Of a stretch of DNA of 57,341 nt, positions 36,615-46,729 are shown piece after piece. The notes under the pieces were generated by a model. It saw nothing but the letters and a program-made list of their open reading frames with translations. It had not been told where the DNA came from and did not search any database. Each line of letters begins with the position of its first letter. The first letter of the stretch is position 1. The translations under genes and the position numbers were made by a program. The stretch is from Nitrospira sp. (lineage in GTDB: Bacteria; Nitrospirota; Nitrospiria; Nitrospirales; Nitrospiraceae), in assembly GCA_024330965.1 (NCBI GenBank), contig JANDJL010000019.1:1-57341 (forward strand), written 5' to 3'.

Positions 36615-36646
36615 GGGGGCGCCGGCGGTCCGGCCCCCCTTTTTTA
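36615..36646 (+). terminator. Rho-independent terminator after the RRM gene
   Basis: A GC-rich hairpin of GGGGGCGCCGG and its partner CCGGCCCCCC, with a short loop, is directly followed by TTTTTT. It separates the RRM gene from uvrB. Confidence 0.9.
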
Positions 36647-36717
36647 TTCTGGTTGTTCACCCAGAGCCTTTGATCGGCCGATACGTGGATGCCGGTCAAA
36701 TTTGCGACGTAAAGACA

Positions 36718-38718
36718 ATGCCCCCGTTCAAGCTTGAGGCGCCCTTTAAACCGTGCGGCCATCAGCCGGAAGCGATTGCCAAACTGGCGGCCGGAATAGA
36801 AGCCGGAAAACGCCACCAGGTTTTGCTGGGGGTCACCGGATCCGGCAAGACATTTACGATGGCCAATCTGATCGAGCGGGTGCAAAAACCCACGCTGGTG
36901 CTGGTTCACAACAAAACGCTCGCCGGGCAACTGTATCAAGAGTTCAAACAGTTCTTCCCCCACAACGCCGTCGAGTATTTCGTGAGCTATTACGATTACT
37001 ACCAACCGGAAGCCTACATTCCGCAGAGTGACACCTACATCGCCAAAGACGCCTCGATCAATGATGCCATCGACCAGATGCGGCATGCTGCGACCACGGC
37101 GTTGCTTCAGCGAAACGACGTGCTGATTGTGTCGTCGGTTTCATGCATCTACGGGTTGGGATCTCCGGAGGTGTACCACGACATGTTGGTCTATCTGCAA
37201 GAAGGCGATGAGATCCGGCGGGAAAAAATTTTACAGAAGCTCGTGGAGATCCAATATGAACGGAACGACGTTGATTTTCATCGTGGGACGTTTCGAGTGC
37301 GAGGGGACGTGATCGAGGTGTTTCCTGCGTCATCGGAGGCCAAGTCGGTGCGGATCGAGCTGTTTGGCGATGTGGTCGATGCGATCCATGAAATTGATCC
37401 GCTCACCGGGAAATCTTTGGGGAAGTTGCCGAAAATCGCCATCTATCCCAACACGCACTATCTCATCGCGCCGGATCGCTACGAACGGGCCATTGCCGGC
37501 ATAGAGCAAGAACTGGAAGAGCGGCTGATCTATTTCAGAAAAACAGGCCGATTGGTCGAAGCGCAGCGCCTGGAGCAGCGTACGAAATTCGATTTGGAGA
37601 TGATTCGCGCCGTCGGCTATTGCCACGGCATTGAAAACTATTCGCGCCATTTAAGCGGGCGGGCGCCAGGTGAGCCGCCGCCCACGTTGCTGGATTATTT
37701 TCCGAAAGATTTTCTGCTGATCGTTGATGAGTCGCACGCGACGATTCCGCAAGTGGGAGGTATGTACGAAGGAGATTACTCGCGGAAACGGACCCTCGTC
37801 GAATACGGTTTCCGTCTTCCCTCGGCGGTGGATAACCGCCCGCTGAAATTTTCGGAGTTTGAACGGTGCCTGCACCAAGTGGTCTATGTGTCGGCCACGC
37901 CGGGCCCCTATGAATTGGAACGGGCAAAGGGCGACATCGTGGAGCAGATCATCCGTCCCACCGGCCTGATGGATCCGGCGATTACGGTGGCGCCGGCCAA
38001 GGGACAGGTGGATCATCTGCTGGGGCAGGTGCGGGCGGAGGTTGCCAAGGGAGGGCGCGTGCTGGTCACGACCTTGACCAAACGTATGGCTGAGGACTTG
38101 ACAGAGTACTACCATGATCTTGGCGTCAAGGTGCGGTATCTTCATTCCGACATCAAGACCCTCGAGCGGGCCGAAATCGTGCAAGACCTTCGACGCGGTC
38201 GATTTGATGTCTTGGTAGGTATCAATCTGCTGCGCGAAGGACTGGATTTGCCGGAGGTGAGTCTTGTCGCCATCCTCGATGCCGATAAGGAGGGATACCT
38301 CCGGTCCTATCGGTCGCTCATTCAAACGGCCGGCCGAGCGGCCCGCAATGTCGAAGGCCGGGTGATTTTTTACGGAGACACCGTCACCGACTCGATGCGG
38401 ATGGCGATCGAGGAAACGGAGCGGCGGCGGAAAATTCAGACCGAATACAATCGAAAGCATAATATCACGCCGGCTAGTGTCAAAAAGGGAATCCCGGCGA
38501 TCGAGTATGCCATGGCCGATTTGGATTATGTGCGGTTGGAGGCAGCGGAATCCGGTGAACCGTACGGAGCGGAGGGAGGGGAGAAAATAGATCAGCTGAT
38601 CAAGAGATTGGAAGCGGAAATGAAGGCGGCGGCCAAAGAGCTCGCCTTCGAACGGGCCGCTCAATTGCGCGACCGCATCCGTGCGCTTCGGCTTAAAGAA
38701 TTGGAAGTGAACGCGTAG
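36718..38718 (+). CDS. uvrB: Excinuclease ABC subunit B
   Basis: A 666-residue helicase-like repair protein that loads onto damage from UvrA and recruits UvrC. Motifs: Walker [14 protein letters not shown], the beta-hairpin region [19 protein letters not shown] (helicase motif II), [10 protein letters not shown], and the QTAGRAARN helicase motif. The UVR domain at the C-terminus ([20 protein letters not shown]) contacts UvrC. The ATG used matches the usual MPPFKL start; an upstream TTG would add 16 residues. Confidence 0.96.
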   Translation: MPPFKLEAPFKPCGHQPEAIAKLAAGIEAGKRHQVLLGVTGSGKTFTMANLIERVQKPTLVLVHNKTLAGQLYQEFKQFFPHNAVEYFVSYYDYYQPEAYIPQSDTYIAKDASINDAIDQMRHAATTALLQRNDVLIVSSVSCIYGLGSPEVYHDMLVYLQEGDEIRREKILQKLVEIQYERNDVDFHRGTFRVRGDVIEVFPASSEAKSVRIELFGDVVDAIHEIDPLTGKSLGKLPKIAIYPNTHYLIAPDRYERAIAGIEQELEERLIYFRKTGRLVEAQRLEQRTKFDLEMIRAVGYCHGIENYSRHLSGRAPGEPPPTLLDYFPKDFLLIVDESHATIPQVGGMYEGDYSRKRTLVEYGFRLPSAVDNRPLKFSEFERCLHQVVYVSATPGPYELERAKGDIVEQIIRPTGLMDPAITVAPAKGQVDHLLGQVRAEVAKGGRVLVTTLTKRMAEDLTEYYHDLGVKVRYLHSDIKTLERAEIVQDLRRGRFDVLVGINLLREGLDLPEVSLVAILDADKEGYLRSYRSLIQTAGRAARNVEGRVIFYGDTVTDSMRMAIEETERRRKIQTEYNRKHNITPASVKKGIPAIEYAMADLDYVRLEAAESGEPYGAEGGEKIDQLIKRLEAEMKAAAKELAFERAAQLRDRIRALRLKELEVNA

Positions 38719-38722
38719 GCTT

Positions 38723-38983
38723 CTAGATGTGTTTATAAAGATAAATGCCGATGAACATACCGAGGATGCTGATGATATTGATTTTCACGCCGATCCCCAC
38801 GGTGAGTTTGAGCAGGACCAGATCAAGCGTGAGAGGAGGATTGATGCCGGGGGTGAAATGGGTGGAGAAGATACTCTGAATCATGCCTTGAGGAGCCATG
38901 ACGTGAAGAATTTCTCCGAGAATGCCTCCCAACAGACCTCCGATGAGAATAAAAATGAACAGCACCCACGGTGACTTTCGCAC
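38723..38983 (-). CDS. DUF4321 family membrane protein
   Basis: About 86 residues with two membrane helices (WVLFIFILIGGLLGGILGEI and the C-terminal INIISILGMFIGIYLY) and the DUF4321 pattern LTLDLVLLKLTVGIGVKIN between. GTG at 38983 has an aggag site 12 bases away and gives the usual family length. An ATG at 39040 would give 105 residues. Function unknown. It converges on uvrB. Confidence 0.75.
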   Translation of the reverse strand: MRKSPWVLFIFILIGGLLGGILGEILHVMAPQGMIQSIFSTHFTPGINPPLTLDLVLLKLTVGIGVKINIISILGMFIGIYLYKHI

Positions 38984-39210
38984 GAGCGTGCCCCGCTCCT
39001 TCCGAAAGAGAAAGAGGACGACAGGATATCCCGGCACCATATAGCAAGGTTTCAGGCAAGTCAATAAATCCGACAACTTAAGCCGATGCGACGCCGCCTT
39101 GACTTGCAAGAGGCGGTTCTATAGACTGCTCTCTACCGTTTTCCTAATTTTTTCGAGGCGATCGGAGGTCTCTGATCCAGGGCTTCGATGGCCTCTTTCT
39201 TTGTGAGCCT

Positions 39211-40569
39211 ATGTTCGAAACGTTAAGCGGTAAGTTTGAGACGATTTTGAAGAAACTCCGCGGGCAGGGTGTGCTTACGGAGCAGAATATTGCCGAGGCG
39301 CTCAAGGAAGTTCGATTTGCGCTCCTTGAAGCCGATGTGAATTTTAAAATCGTCAAAGATTTCATCGAACGGGTTCGACAGAAAGCCGTCGGGCAAGAAG
39401 TCTTGCAAAGCCTGACTCCCGGCCATCAGGTCGTCAAAATCGTGTTGGACGAGCTGGCCGAGATGATGGGGCGCGAGCGATCGGGACTCACACTCAGCTC
39501 AAAGCCGCCTACCATCGTCATGCTGGTTGGGTTGCAGGGGGCGGGAAAGACCACGACCTGCGGCAAGTTGGCCCGCCTCTATAAGAATCAAGGCAAGCGC
39601 GTGCTGATGGTCGCCGCCGATCCACGCCGGCCCGCGGCTGGAGAGCAATTGAGTGCGCTGGGACGTGATTTAGGAATCGAGGTGTATCGTGTCGATCGGA
39701 TTCAGGGGGCTCCACCGGTTTCCCGATCCGACGTGGTAGAAATCTGTCAAGCCGGGGTCGAACAAGCGCGGTCACAGGGCTTCGATCTGGTGATCTTGGA
39801 TACGGGCGGGCGGTTGCACGTCGATGATGAACTGATGGGAGAGCTGGTCGCCATCAAGAGCGCGGTGGCTCCTCAGGAAGTATTATTGGTCGCCGATGCC
39901 ATGACCGGCCAAGACGCGGTCGTGATGGCGAGCCGGTTCGATCAACAGGTCGGCCTGACCGGTGTCATTCTGACAAAGGTCGAGGGCGACGCGCGTGGAG
40001 GGGCGTTGTTGTCGATTCGGGCTGTGACCGGCCGGCCGGTGAAGTTTCTGGGGGTGGGGGAAAAACTGGATGCCTTGGAGGCGTTTCATCCGGATCGCAT
40101 GGCCTCGCGTATTCTTGGTATGGGGGACGTCCTGTCGCTGATTGAAAAAGCGCAGGCCAGTTTTTCTCAACAGCAGGCCGATGAAGCTCGGAAACGGCTT
40201 ACAACCAACACGTTCACGCTCGAAGATTTCCGCGCTCAATTGGGGCACATGAGTCGTCTCGGTTCGCTGGATCAGATTCTTACTCTGTTGCCGGGCGGGC
40301 AGAAGCTCAAGGGGATGATCGAGGGCGACAAGCCGGAACGGGAAATCAGACGGGTGATCGCCATCATCGATTCGATGACGATTGGCGAGCGCCGAGACCA
40401 CACGATCATCAACGGAAGCCGAAAAAAACGGATTGCTCGAGGGAGCGGTACCAGCGTTCCAGAGGTCAATCGCTTGATCAAACAGTTTTTGTCGGCGAAG
40501 AAATTGGCCAAGGCTATGACCGGTGCAGGCGCACGACGACATCTTGCCCAGCTTATGCGATCGATGTAG
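39211..40569 (+). CDS. ffh: Signal recognition particle protein Ffh
   Basis: A 452-residue GTPase that binds 4.5S RNA and signal sequences of nascent membrane proteins. It has the N domain, then the G domain with GLQGAGKTTT (107-116), DTGGRLHVD and TKVEGDARGGA, and the methionine-containing M domain (about 300-452) with SMTIGERRDH and GSRKKRIARGSG. It opens the conserved ffh-rpsP-rimM-trmD-rplS block. Confidence 0.97.
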   Translation: MFETLSGKFETILKKLRGQGVLTEQNIAEALKEVRFALLEADVNFKIVKDFIERVRQKAVGQEVLQSLTPGHQVVKIVLDELAEMMGRERSGLTLSSKPPTIVMLVGLQGAGKTTTCGKLARLYKNQGKRVLMVAADPRRPAAGEQLSALGRDLGIEVYRVDRIQGAPPVSRSDVVEICQAGVEQARSQGFDLVILDTGGRLHVDDELMGELVAIKSAVAPQEVLLVADAMTGQDAVVMASRFDQQVGLTGVILTKVEGDARGGALLSIRAVTGRPVKFLGVGEKLDALEAFHPDRMASRILGMGDVLSLIEKAQASFSQQQADEARKRLTTNTFTLEDFRAQLGHMSRLGSLDQILTLLPGGQKLKGMIEGDKPEREIRRVIAIIDSMTIGERRDHTIINGSRKKRIARGSGTSVPEVNRLIKQFLSAKKLAKAMTGAGARRHLAQLMRSM

Positions 40570-40637
40570 CACGGTCTTCAGGGGCAGAGACATCGAGATA
40601 GGGGCGTGGATGTTCCCGAAAGGGTTGATAACCGGGT

Positions 40638-40668
40638 CTTTTAGACTGAGAGGAAAGTCGCCTAAAAG
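40638..40668 (+). promoter_or_regulatory. Inverted repeat in the rpsP leader
   Basis: CTTTTAG and CTAAAAG form a 7-base inverted repeat around a 17-base loop between ffh and rpsP, about 60 bases before the rpsP start. It may be a leader structure or operator; there is no T run after it, so a terminator is unlikely. Weak evidence. Confidence 0.25.
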
Positions 40669-40727
40669 CTGAAGCGGTTCGTTTCATCACTTCACATAGT
40701 TCGTCACGTTGGAAGAAGGAGGAGTCT

Positions 40728-41021
40728 GTGGCTGTTCATCTGAGGCTTGCTCGGGCAGGAAGACATAAGCGCCCCATGTATCGATTGGTGGCGGCCGATT
40801 CCCGCAGGGCGCGGGACGGGCGATTTATTGAGATTCTTGGATTCTTCGATCCATTGAAGGAAACGGGAATTCCGGAGCTGAAACAAGAACGGGTGCTCTC
40901 TTGGCTGCACCAAGGAGCGCAGCCGACGGTCACTGTGCGGACGTTGCTCCGCCGCTCCGGCGTGTGGAAACAGTTTGAGGCTGAAAAGGCTGCCAAAAAA
41001 GGAACTCCCACGAAGGAGTAG
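40728..41021 (+). CDS. rpsP: 30S ribosomal protein S16
   Basis: A 97-residue ribosomal protein: VHLRLARAGRHKRPMYRLV, then DGRFIEILGFFDPL and RTLLRRSGVWKQFE. S16 is needed for assembly of the 30S 5' domain. GTG is the start, after a strong gaaggaggag site. Confidence 0.97.
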   Translation: MAVHLRLARAGRHKRPMYRLVAADSRRARDGRFIEILGFFDPLKETGIPELKQERVLSWLHQGAQPTVTVRTLLRRSGVWKQFEAEKAAKKGTPTKE

Positions 41022-41038
41022 GGGGTGCGTTTCTTTTT

Positions 41039-41572
41039 ATGGCCATCGAACGGGATTTTGTGACGGTCGGGCGGATTCAGCGGCCATTTGGCGTGAAGGG
41101 AGAGGTTAAAGTTCGCCCCCTGAGCGACGTTCCGGATCGGTTGGAAACACTATCGAAGGTGAGCCTGGTTGCCAAAGACGGGAGGGCCATGGACACCAGC
41201 GTCACCAGGGTCAGACGAGCCGGATCCGAATTCATTGTGGGGTTTGCGGATCTCACGACTCCCGAAGCTGCCAAGCTATGGTGCGGGGGATTCATTCAGG
41301 TGACTCGCGGGACGGTGCCAGCGCTTCCGGCAGACCATTATTACGAATGTGATTTGGTGGGTCTTACGGTTCAAAATGACCGAGGACAACGAATCGGAAT
41401 CTTGGAAGAGATTTGGGAGTTACCCGCTCATCATGTGTTCGTCATCCGGCACGGCGAGGAAGAAACTTTGGTTCCGGCGGTCAGGGAGTGGGTCACGCGG
41501 GTTGATCTTGAGAAGAGATTGATGACGGTCCGTATGATGGATTCGACGGACGAGCGCGATGCTTCGGTTTGA
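41039..41572 (+). CDS. rimM: Ribosome maturation factor RimM
   Basis: A 177-residue protein that helps 16S rRNA processing and 30S head assembly together with S19. The N-terminal RimM barrel starts VTVGRIQRPFGVKGEVKVRP and the PRC-barrel part has YYECDLVGLTVQNDRGQRIG. Its end overlaps the trmD start by 14 bases, which suggests coupled translation. Confidence 0.95.
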   Translation: MAIERDFVTVGRIQRPFGVKGEVKVRPLSDVPDRLETLSKVSLVAKDGRAMDTSVTRVRRAGSEFIVGFADLTTPEAAKLWCGGFIQVTRGTVPALPADHYYECDLVGLTVQNDRGQRIGILEEIWELPAHHVFVIRHGEEETLVPAVREWVTRVDLEKRLMTVRMMDSTDERDASV

Positions 41573-42356
41573 CGTCCTTACGCTGTTTCCAGACATGGTT
41601 TCTGCCGTCCTGGGGCACAGTATACTCAAACGAGCCCGTGACAAAGGGTTGCTGGAGGTCAGGGTTCACAATCTGCGGACCTATACCGACGACCGTCATA
41701 AGACCGTCGATGACATCCCCTATGGTGGAGGGGCCGGGATGGTCATCAAGGCCGAACCGATTTTTCGCGCTGTCGATGCGCTCCTCCAAGAGGCGTGTGC
41801 GACAGGGGAACGCCCGCGATTGTTATTCCCGACTCCTCACGGCCGGCCTTTTTCGCACGAGTACGCCCGGCAGCTCGCATGCGAACGCCGCCGCATGGTG
41901 ATCCTCTGTGGTCATTACGAGGGGATTGATGAGCGGGTGAGAATCGCCTTATCTCCCGAGGAAGTTTCGGTCGGGGACTATGTGTTGACGGGAGGCGAGC
42001 TGCCCGCGCTTGTTCTGATCGATGCGGCGTCGCGGTTGGTTCCCGGCGTGTTGGGGGCTCCCGAGTCTATCATGGAAGAGTCGTTTGCGGATTCGTTGCT
42101 GGAATATCCTCACTACACGAGGCCGGCTCGAGTGCGGGGGCTGGATGTGCCGGATGTGCTGTTGTCCGGGCATCATGAAGCGATCCGCTTGTGGCGGAGG
42201 AAGCAAGCGTTGCGCAGCACCTATCTGAAACGGCCTGATCTGTTGAGAAATCGGGTTTTGACGAGAGAAGATCGACAACTGTTGGATGAAATGATCCGCG
42301 AAGGCGCCGTGACGGCGCCTTCGCACGGCGGGGAGGAGGGAGGGGTACGTTCATGA
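41559..42356 (+). CDS. trmD: tRNA (guanine-N1)-methyltransferase TrmD
   Basis: A 265-residue knotted SPOUT methyltransferase that makes m1G37 in tRNA from S-adenosylmethionine. Motifs: [35 protein letters not shown], and the knot region [19 protein letters not shown]. It overlaps rplS by 4 bases (ATGA). A 9-base perfect inverted repeat lies in its last codons. Confidence 0.97.
   Translation: MLRFDVLTLFPDMVSAVLGHSILKRARDKGLLEVRVHNLRTYTDDRHKTVDDIPYGGGAGMVIKAEPIFRAVDALLQEACATGERPRLLFPTPHGRPFSHEYARQLACERRRMVILCGHYEGIDERVRIALSPEEVSVGDYVLTGGELPALVLIDAASRLVPGVLGAPESIMEESFADSLLEYPHYTRPARVRGLDVPDVLLSGHHEAIRLWRRKQALRSTYLKRPDLLRNRVLTREDRQLLDEMIREGAVTAPSHGGEEGGVRS
42300..42322 (+). promoter_or_regulatory. 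Perfect hairpin in the 3' end of trmD
   Basis: GAAGGCGCC, five bases (GTGAC), then GGCGCCTTC: a 9-base perfect GC-rich stem within the trmD coding region, about 30 bases before the rplS start. No T run follows. It could affect translation of rplS or RNA processing between the two cistrons. It could also be a coding coincidence. Confidence 0.4.
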
Positions 42357-42757
42357 ATCAGTTGGAACGTGTGCGCCAATCATTGACGAAAAAGTCGGCT
42401 CCGAGTTTTGAGATCGGGGATGTCGTAAGAGTGCATGTCAAAGTCGTCGAAGGCGACAAGGAACGAATCCAGGTGTACGAAGGCACAGTGATCGCCAGGA
42501 AGGGTTCTTTGAACACTGAGACATTTACGGTCCGCAAGATGTCGTATGGCGTCGGCGTCGAGCGGATCTTCCCGGTTCATTCGCCGATCGTCTCCAAGGT
42601 CGAGGTCGTCCGGCATGGGCGTGTGCGTCGAGCCAAGCTCTATTATCTTCGGAGTAAAAAGGGACGGTTCGCCAAAATAGAAGAGCGGGAGTTCAGCGGC
42701 GAGAATAAGTCCGCATCGAAGGCGGCCGCCGTTCTCGAAGAAAACGTGAGCGCATAA
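42353..42757 (+). CDS. rplS: 50S ribosomal protein L19
   Basis: A 134-residue protein with [52 protein letters not shown] and [16 protein letters not shown]: complete L19, found at the 30S-50S interface. The C-terminal 20 residues are an alanine-rich extension. ATG overlaps the trmD stop. Confidence 0.97.
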   Translation: MNQLERVRQSLTKKSAPSFEIGDVVRVHVKVVEGDKERIQVYEGTVIARKGSLNTETFTVRKMSYGVGVERIFPVHSPIVSKVEVVRHGRVRRAKLYYLRSKKGRFAKIEEREFSGENKSASKAAAVLEENVSA

Positions 42758-42835
42758 TCGGTGGCTTGAGCCTGATCCGACCTCCAGGGTCCGTTGCTTG
42801 TCTCATGCAGAGAAACCGCGTGAGGTTCAAACCAG

Positions 42836-43468
42836 ATGGGGCCTGCCGACGAGTTCGAGCAAGAAGCCAGGCGGCGGGGATACCGCCGCGTCGCCGGCTT
42901 GGATGAAGCGGGGCGAGGCCCCTTGGCCGGCCCGGTAGTTGCAGCGGCGGTGATTTGGCCCGTGCATGTCGGACCAATCGGCATCGACGACTCAAAACGG
43001 TTGTCGGAAGAAGCGCGAGAACGGTTATATCACCTCATTTTAGAACGAGCCGTGGGTGTAGGCGTCGGATCGGCGGATGCCGCGGAAATCGATGCGCTCA
43101 ACGTACTGGAAGCGACGCGCCTGGCCATGGTTCGGGCTCTCGCCGGCTTGTCACCCCCTCCGGATTACGTGCTCACGGATGCGGTCACTATCCCCGCTCT
43201 ATCGATTCCGCTGCGTCCGATTATCAAGGGCGACGCCCTGTCCCTCTCGATTGCTGCCGCCTCGATCGTCGCCAAAGTGACGCGCGATCGTCTGATGGTG
43301 GAATACCACGACCTGTATCCGCAGTATAATTTCCCGTCGCACAAAGGGTATGGGACTTCGGAGCATCTGCGCCTTTTGGCGCAGTTCGGTCCCAGTCCCA
43401 TTCATCGTCTGAGCTTTGGACCGGTACGGGCGGCGGCCGCCTGCGCTCGCACGGCCGGTTCGTTATGA
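42836..43468 (+). CDS. rnhB: Ribonuclease HII
   Basis: A 210-residue enzyme that nicks DNA at incorporated ribonucleotides. Catalytic acidic residues are seen in GLDEAGRGPLAGP (Asp23, Glu24) and LTDAVTIP (Asp115), with DDSKRLSEEAR and AAASIVAKVTRDRLM as further family motifs. It sits in the usual position after rplS. Confidence 0.95.
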   Translation: MGPADEFEQEARRRGYRRVAGLDEAGRGPLAGPVVAAAVIWPVHVGPIGIDDSKRLSEEARERLYHLILERAVGVGVGSADAAEIDALNVLEATRLAMVRALAGLSPPPDYVLTDAVTIPALSIPLRPIIKGDALSLSIAAASIVAKVTRDRLMVEYHDLYPQYNFPSHKGYGTSEHLRLLAQFGPSPIHRLSFGPVRAAAACARTAGSL

Positions 43469-43489
43469 CGGGTCGCGAAATCGCGGTCG

Positions 43490-43888
43490 ATGAAGCCAGT
43501 TGACGCGAAGGATCCTCGTCATCAGTTCGGTCGTGCAAGTGAGCTGATGGCGGAGCAATTTCTTCGGGCCAAGGGCTATCGCATTTTAGAGCGGAACCTG
43601 AGAACTTCGCTGGGCGAGTTGGATCTTGTCGCTGAAGACGGCGGCGTGCTGGTCTTTGTTGAAGTAAAGGCGCGCGCCACGGAAGCCTTCGGCGGGGCAT
43701 TACTGGCCGTCGGGCGGCGAAAGCAGGAGAAGTTGGTGCGGCTGGCTTCACAGTATACGGCGCAGCGCCATCTGTGCGATCGGCGGTGCCGATTCGACGT
43801 GATCGCGGTGCAAGGGAACCCCGCGCAAGGAGGCCGGATCGTGCATCTGGAAAATGCGTTCGACGCTTCGGGAAAAGAACCGTACTGA
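43490..43888 (+). CDS. UPF0102 (YraN) family protein
   Basis: A 132-residue protein with GELDLVAEDGGVLVFVEVKA, a PD-(D/E)xK-like nuclease core (Glu, Asp, Glu-x-Lys), as in all YraN proteins. No established activity. It lies between rnhB and ftsE, a common arrangement. Confidence 0.9.
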   Translation: MKPVDAKDPRHQFGRASELMAEQFLRAKGYRILERNLRTSLGELDLVAEDGGVLVFVEVKARATEAFGGALLAVGRRKQEKLVRLASQYTAQRHLCDRRCRFDVIAVQGNPAQGGRIVHLENAFDASGKEPY

Positions 43889-43902
43889 ACGGTGATCGGT
43901 GC

Positions 43903-44580
43903 ATGTTCTCGCCGGAAGCCATTATCCAACTGATCCATGTCTCCAAAAGTTATGACCGCCGGGCGGCGTTGTCTGATGTGACGCTGGAAATTGCTAAGGG
44001 GGAATTCGTCTTGCTCATGGGAGCAAGCGGGGCTGGAAAGTCGACGTTGCTGCGTCTGTTGATCGGAGAAGAGCGGCCGGATCAAGGACAGATCTTCGTG
44101 CACGGGAGAAACGTCGGCCGGTTGAAGCAAGCCGAGGTGCCGTATCTTCGGCGAAAAATAGGGACCGTCTTTCAAGATTTTCGCCTTCTGCCCAATAAAA
44201 CCGTGTTTGAAAACGTGTCGCTTCCCTTGATTGTCCAGCGGGCTTCAATGGCTGATATCCGTCGTAAAGTAATCGAAGCGCTCAGAGCGGTCGGCGTCGA
44301 GCATAAAAAAGATCAGCCTCCCAACAGTTTGTCGGCCGGAGAACGGCAGCGTGTTTGCATTGCCAGGGCGATCGTCAATGGACCGGTGGTGCTTCTGGCG
44401 GATGAGCCGACGGGCAATCTCGACCCCGAACGGACCGCCGAAATCATCGAATTGTTCAAACTGATCAATGCCAGAGGAACCACCGTTGTGGTGGCGACTC
44501 ATGACCCCCACGTCATGACGCTGGCCAATCGACGTGCGTTGACTTTGATGCAAGGAACGGTCGTGCAGGGGCCTGGCTAG
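43903..44580 (+). CDS. ftsE: Cell division ATP-binding protein FtsE
   Basis: A 225-residue ABC ATPase that pairs with FtsX at the septum. Walker A GASGAGKST (40-48), signature LSAGERQRV, Walker B VVLLADEPTGNLD and the switch His in VATHDPHVM. ATG at 43903 was chosen because the longer upstream frame is the shadow of yraN. FtsX begins 19 bases after its end. Confidence 0.94.
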   Translation: MFSPEAIIQLIHVSKSYDRRAALSDVTLEIAKGEFVLLMGASGAGKSTLLRLLIGEERPDQGQIFVHGRNVGRLKQAEVPYLRRKIGTVFQDFRLLPNKTVFENVSLPLIVQRASMADIRRKVIEALRAVGVEHKKDQPPNSLSAGERQRVCIARAIVNGPVVLLADEPTGNLDPERTAEIIELFKLINARGTTVVVATHDPHVMTLANRRALTLMQGTVVQGPG

Positions 44581-44599
44581 GCGAAGGCATCGGACTCTT

Positions 44600-45499
44600 A
44601 TGAGGTGGTTCTGGTATCTGGTGCGCGAGGCCTACACGAATTTGCGGACCAACCGCATGACCACGGTCGTGGCGATCGTGACCACGGCCTTCACGCTGGC
44701 CTGCGTGGGGATTTTTGTGCTGTCCTATGTCAACCTCCGCAATGCTGCAAACTGGCTGCAAGAAGACATCAAGATCATCATCTACTTGGATGACACGATG
44801 TCGCGGGATGAGGTTCAAACGCTGCAGGAACGACTCAAGACGGATCGGTTGGTCGCCGCGCTTCGCTATATCTCGAAGGAAGAGGCCTTGGGCGAATTTC
44901 GAGCCCAGTTTCCGACCGATTTCCACCTCCTGGAAGGGCTAGGGGACAATCCGCTGCCCGCGTCGTTTGTGGTCACTCCGGCACCGGATTTTCGCTCACC
45001 GGAGGCAGTCGCGCGCTGGGCCGAACGTGTTGGCAGCATAGCTGGAGTCGCGAAGATCGATTATAATCAAGAATGGATCGACGCGTTGGCCGCAGTTATT
45101 CGCTATCTCGAACTGACGGCGATCGGCATCGGTGCGATTCTGTCCGCTGCGGCGGTGACCATCATTGGCAATACGATCAGACTCGCGCTCTTTGCCCGGC
45201 GGGAGGAAGTCGAAATTCTCCAACTGGTGGGGGCCACCAGTGCGTTTATCCGAATCCCCTACTTGCTGGAAGGTGCGGTGTTGGGAGGGGGGGGCAGCGC
45301 ATTGGCGTTAGGGATGCTCAAAATGGGGTTCGAGGTGTTCAGGCATCAGATCGGGTCGGTCGGCCGATTTCACGGCGTTGACGAGTTGGTGTCATTTTTC
45401 CCCCTTTCTGTTTCCGCGGCGTTCATTGCGGTGGGGATGGGGTTGGGAGTCGTCGGCAGTATGATCTCGCTGCTGCGGGTTGGAGAACGACGGCGATGA
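44600..45499 (+). CDS. ftsX: Cell division protein FtsX
   Basis: A 299-residue membrane protein with four helices: one near the N-terminus (TTVVAIVTTAFTLACVGIFV), an extracytoplasmic domain (about 55-165, WLQEDIKIIIYLDDTMSRDE), then three C-terminal helices. FtsEX transmits ATP hydrolysis to a periplasmic activator of murein hydrolases, here most likely the next gene, with which it overlaps by 4 bases (ATGA). Confidence 0.94.
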   Translation: MRWFWYLVREAYTNLRTNRMTTVVAIVTTAFTLACVGIFVLSYVNLRNAANWLQEDIKIIIYLDDTMSRDEVQTLQERLKTDRLVAALRYISKEEALGEFRAQFPTDFHLLEGLGDNPLPASFVVTPAPDFRSPEAVARWAERVGSIAGVAKIDYNQEWIDALAAVIRYLELTAIGIGAILSAAAVTIIGNTIRLALFARREEVEILQLVGATSAFIRIPYLLEGAVLGGGGSALALGMLKMGFEVFRHQIGSVGRFHGVDELVSFFPLSVSAAFIAVGMGLGVVGSMISLLRVGERRR

Positions 45500-46683
45500 G
45501 GATGAAGCAGTTGCTGGCGGTCGCTTTCTGCTGCGCGGCGATGGAAGTTGGAGGGGAACCCGTGTTCGCCGGCGATTCCATCACCGAGAAAATCGAGCGA
45601 GAGCGAAAAACGCTGGAACGGCTCAAAGACAAGATCCAAGAAAAGCGGAAGCAGGCGAACGAAGTGGAAAAGAAACGGGAGTCGCTGCTTCAAAGCATCC
45701 AATCTCTGGATGAGCGGTTGATCCGCCATCGTCAGGATCACCAGGACATCATGAAGAAACTACGGAAGAAAGATCGGGAGATCGAGGAAATTACGGAACG
45801 AATCGGTGTGATGCGCGCTGGCATGCAGGAGCGGCGCGAGGCCGTTCGTGCCCGCTTGCGGGCCCAGTATATGGAGGGGCGGTTCGGATACGTGAAAGCG
45901 CTGCTGGCATCGGACTCTTATGTGGATTTTCAACATCGTCGTCAGTACTTGTCGACGGTGACCCATAAAGACTATGAATTGATGGGCGAGTTCAAAACCG
46001 ATATGAGGCGGATGGAGCAAGCGGAGCGGCAGCGGGCGGAGGCGCGCGCCGGATTGATGACGTTCAAGGAAAACATTGAGAAAAAGCTGGCGGACATTCA
46101 GTCGCTCCAGAAGCAAAAGAAGATGTATCTGGTCAAGATTACCCAAGAAAAAGAGGCTTACGATCGCGTGGTGGAAGAGCTTGAGCGGTCCGCATCCCGA
46201 GTGGATGGATTATTGCGTCAATTGGAAACCCGTCGCCAGGCTCTGGCCAAGCGTCCGCCGGCCTCCGCTCCTCCCCCTCTCTCCATAGGGAAGGGTACGT
46301 TACCATGGCCGGTCGAAGGGCAGGTGGTCTCCTTTTTCGGCCGGCAAAAGCACCCGACGTTTGACACGTACGTCCAGCGCAAGGGGATTGAAATCAGGAC
46401 GAAGGACGGCAGCACGATCCAGGCGGTCATGCCGGGGACGGTGGTCTATGCGGACTGGTTGAAAGGCTACGGACTCGTTATAATTCTAGACCATGGCAAC
46501 GGATTTTTTTCTTTGTACGCCCATGCGTCGAAGGTATTGGCAAAAGTCGGGGAACAGGTTGTCGAGGGGCATCCCATCGGGGAAACGGGAGACACGGGCG
46601 TCATCGGGGAAAATACCTTGTACTTTGAGCTGCGTCGGGGAACTGATCCGGTGGACCCGCTTCAGTGGCTGGCAAAGCGTTGA
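45496..46683 (+). CDS. EnvC-type murein hydrolase activator
   Basis: A 395-residue exported protein: signal peptide (about 1-26, QLLAVAFCCAAMEV), a long coiled coil (about 27-250, KIERERKTLERLKDKIQEKR), a Pro-rich linker and a LytM/M23 domain (about 275-395). The metal site is degenerate: the usual HxGxD reads RKGIE and the last HxH reads LYF, so it probably does not cut peptidoglycan but activates amidases, as EnvC does. Its overlap with ftsX supports a joint role at the septum. Confidence 0.9.
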   Translation: MRMKQLLAVAFCCAAMEVGGEPVFAGDSITEKIERERKTLERLKDKIQEKRKQANEVEKKRESLLQSIQSLDERLIRHRQDHQDIMKKLRKKDREIEEITERIGVMRAGMQERREAVRARLRAQYMEGRFGYVKALLASDSYVDFQHRRQYLSTVTHKDYELMGEFKTDMRRMEQAERQRAEARAGLMTFKENIEKKLADIQSLQKQKKMYLVKITQEKEAYDRVVEELERSASRVDGLLRQLETRRQALAKRPPASAPPPLSIGKGTLPWPVEGQVVSFFGRQKHPTFDTYVQRKGIEIRTKDGSTIQAVMPGTVVYADWLKGYGLVIILDHGNGFFSLYAHASKVLAKVGEQVVEGHPIGETGDTGVIGENTLYFELRRGTDPVDPLQWLAKR

Positions 46684-46729
46684 TTCCCGCGTGGAGCGGG
46701 CTAAATGTTCTGATGAATGAAGGGATGTG

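Noticed and set aside
44584..45923. 17-base repeat ggcatcggactcttatg before ftsX and inside the envC-like gene
   Set aside because: Two copies only, one in coding sequence; a single match of this length in 57 kb is compatible with chance.
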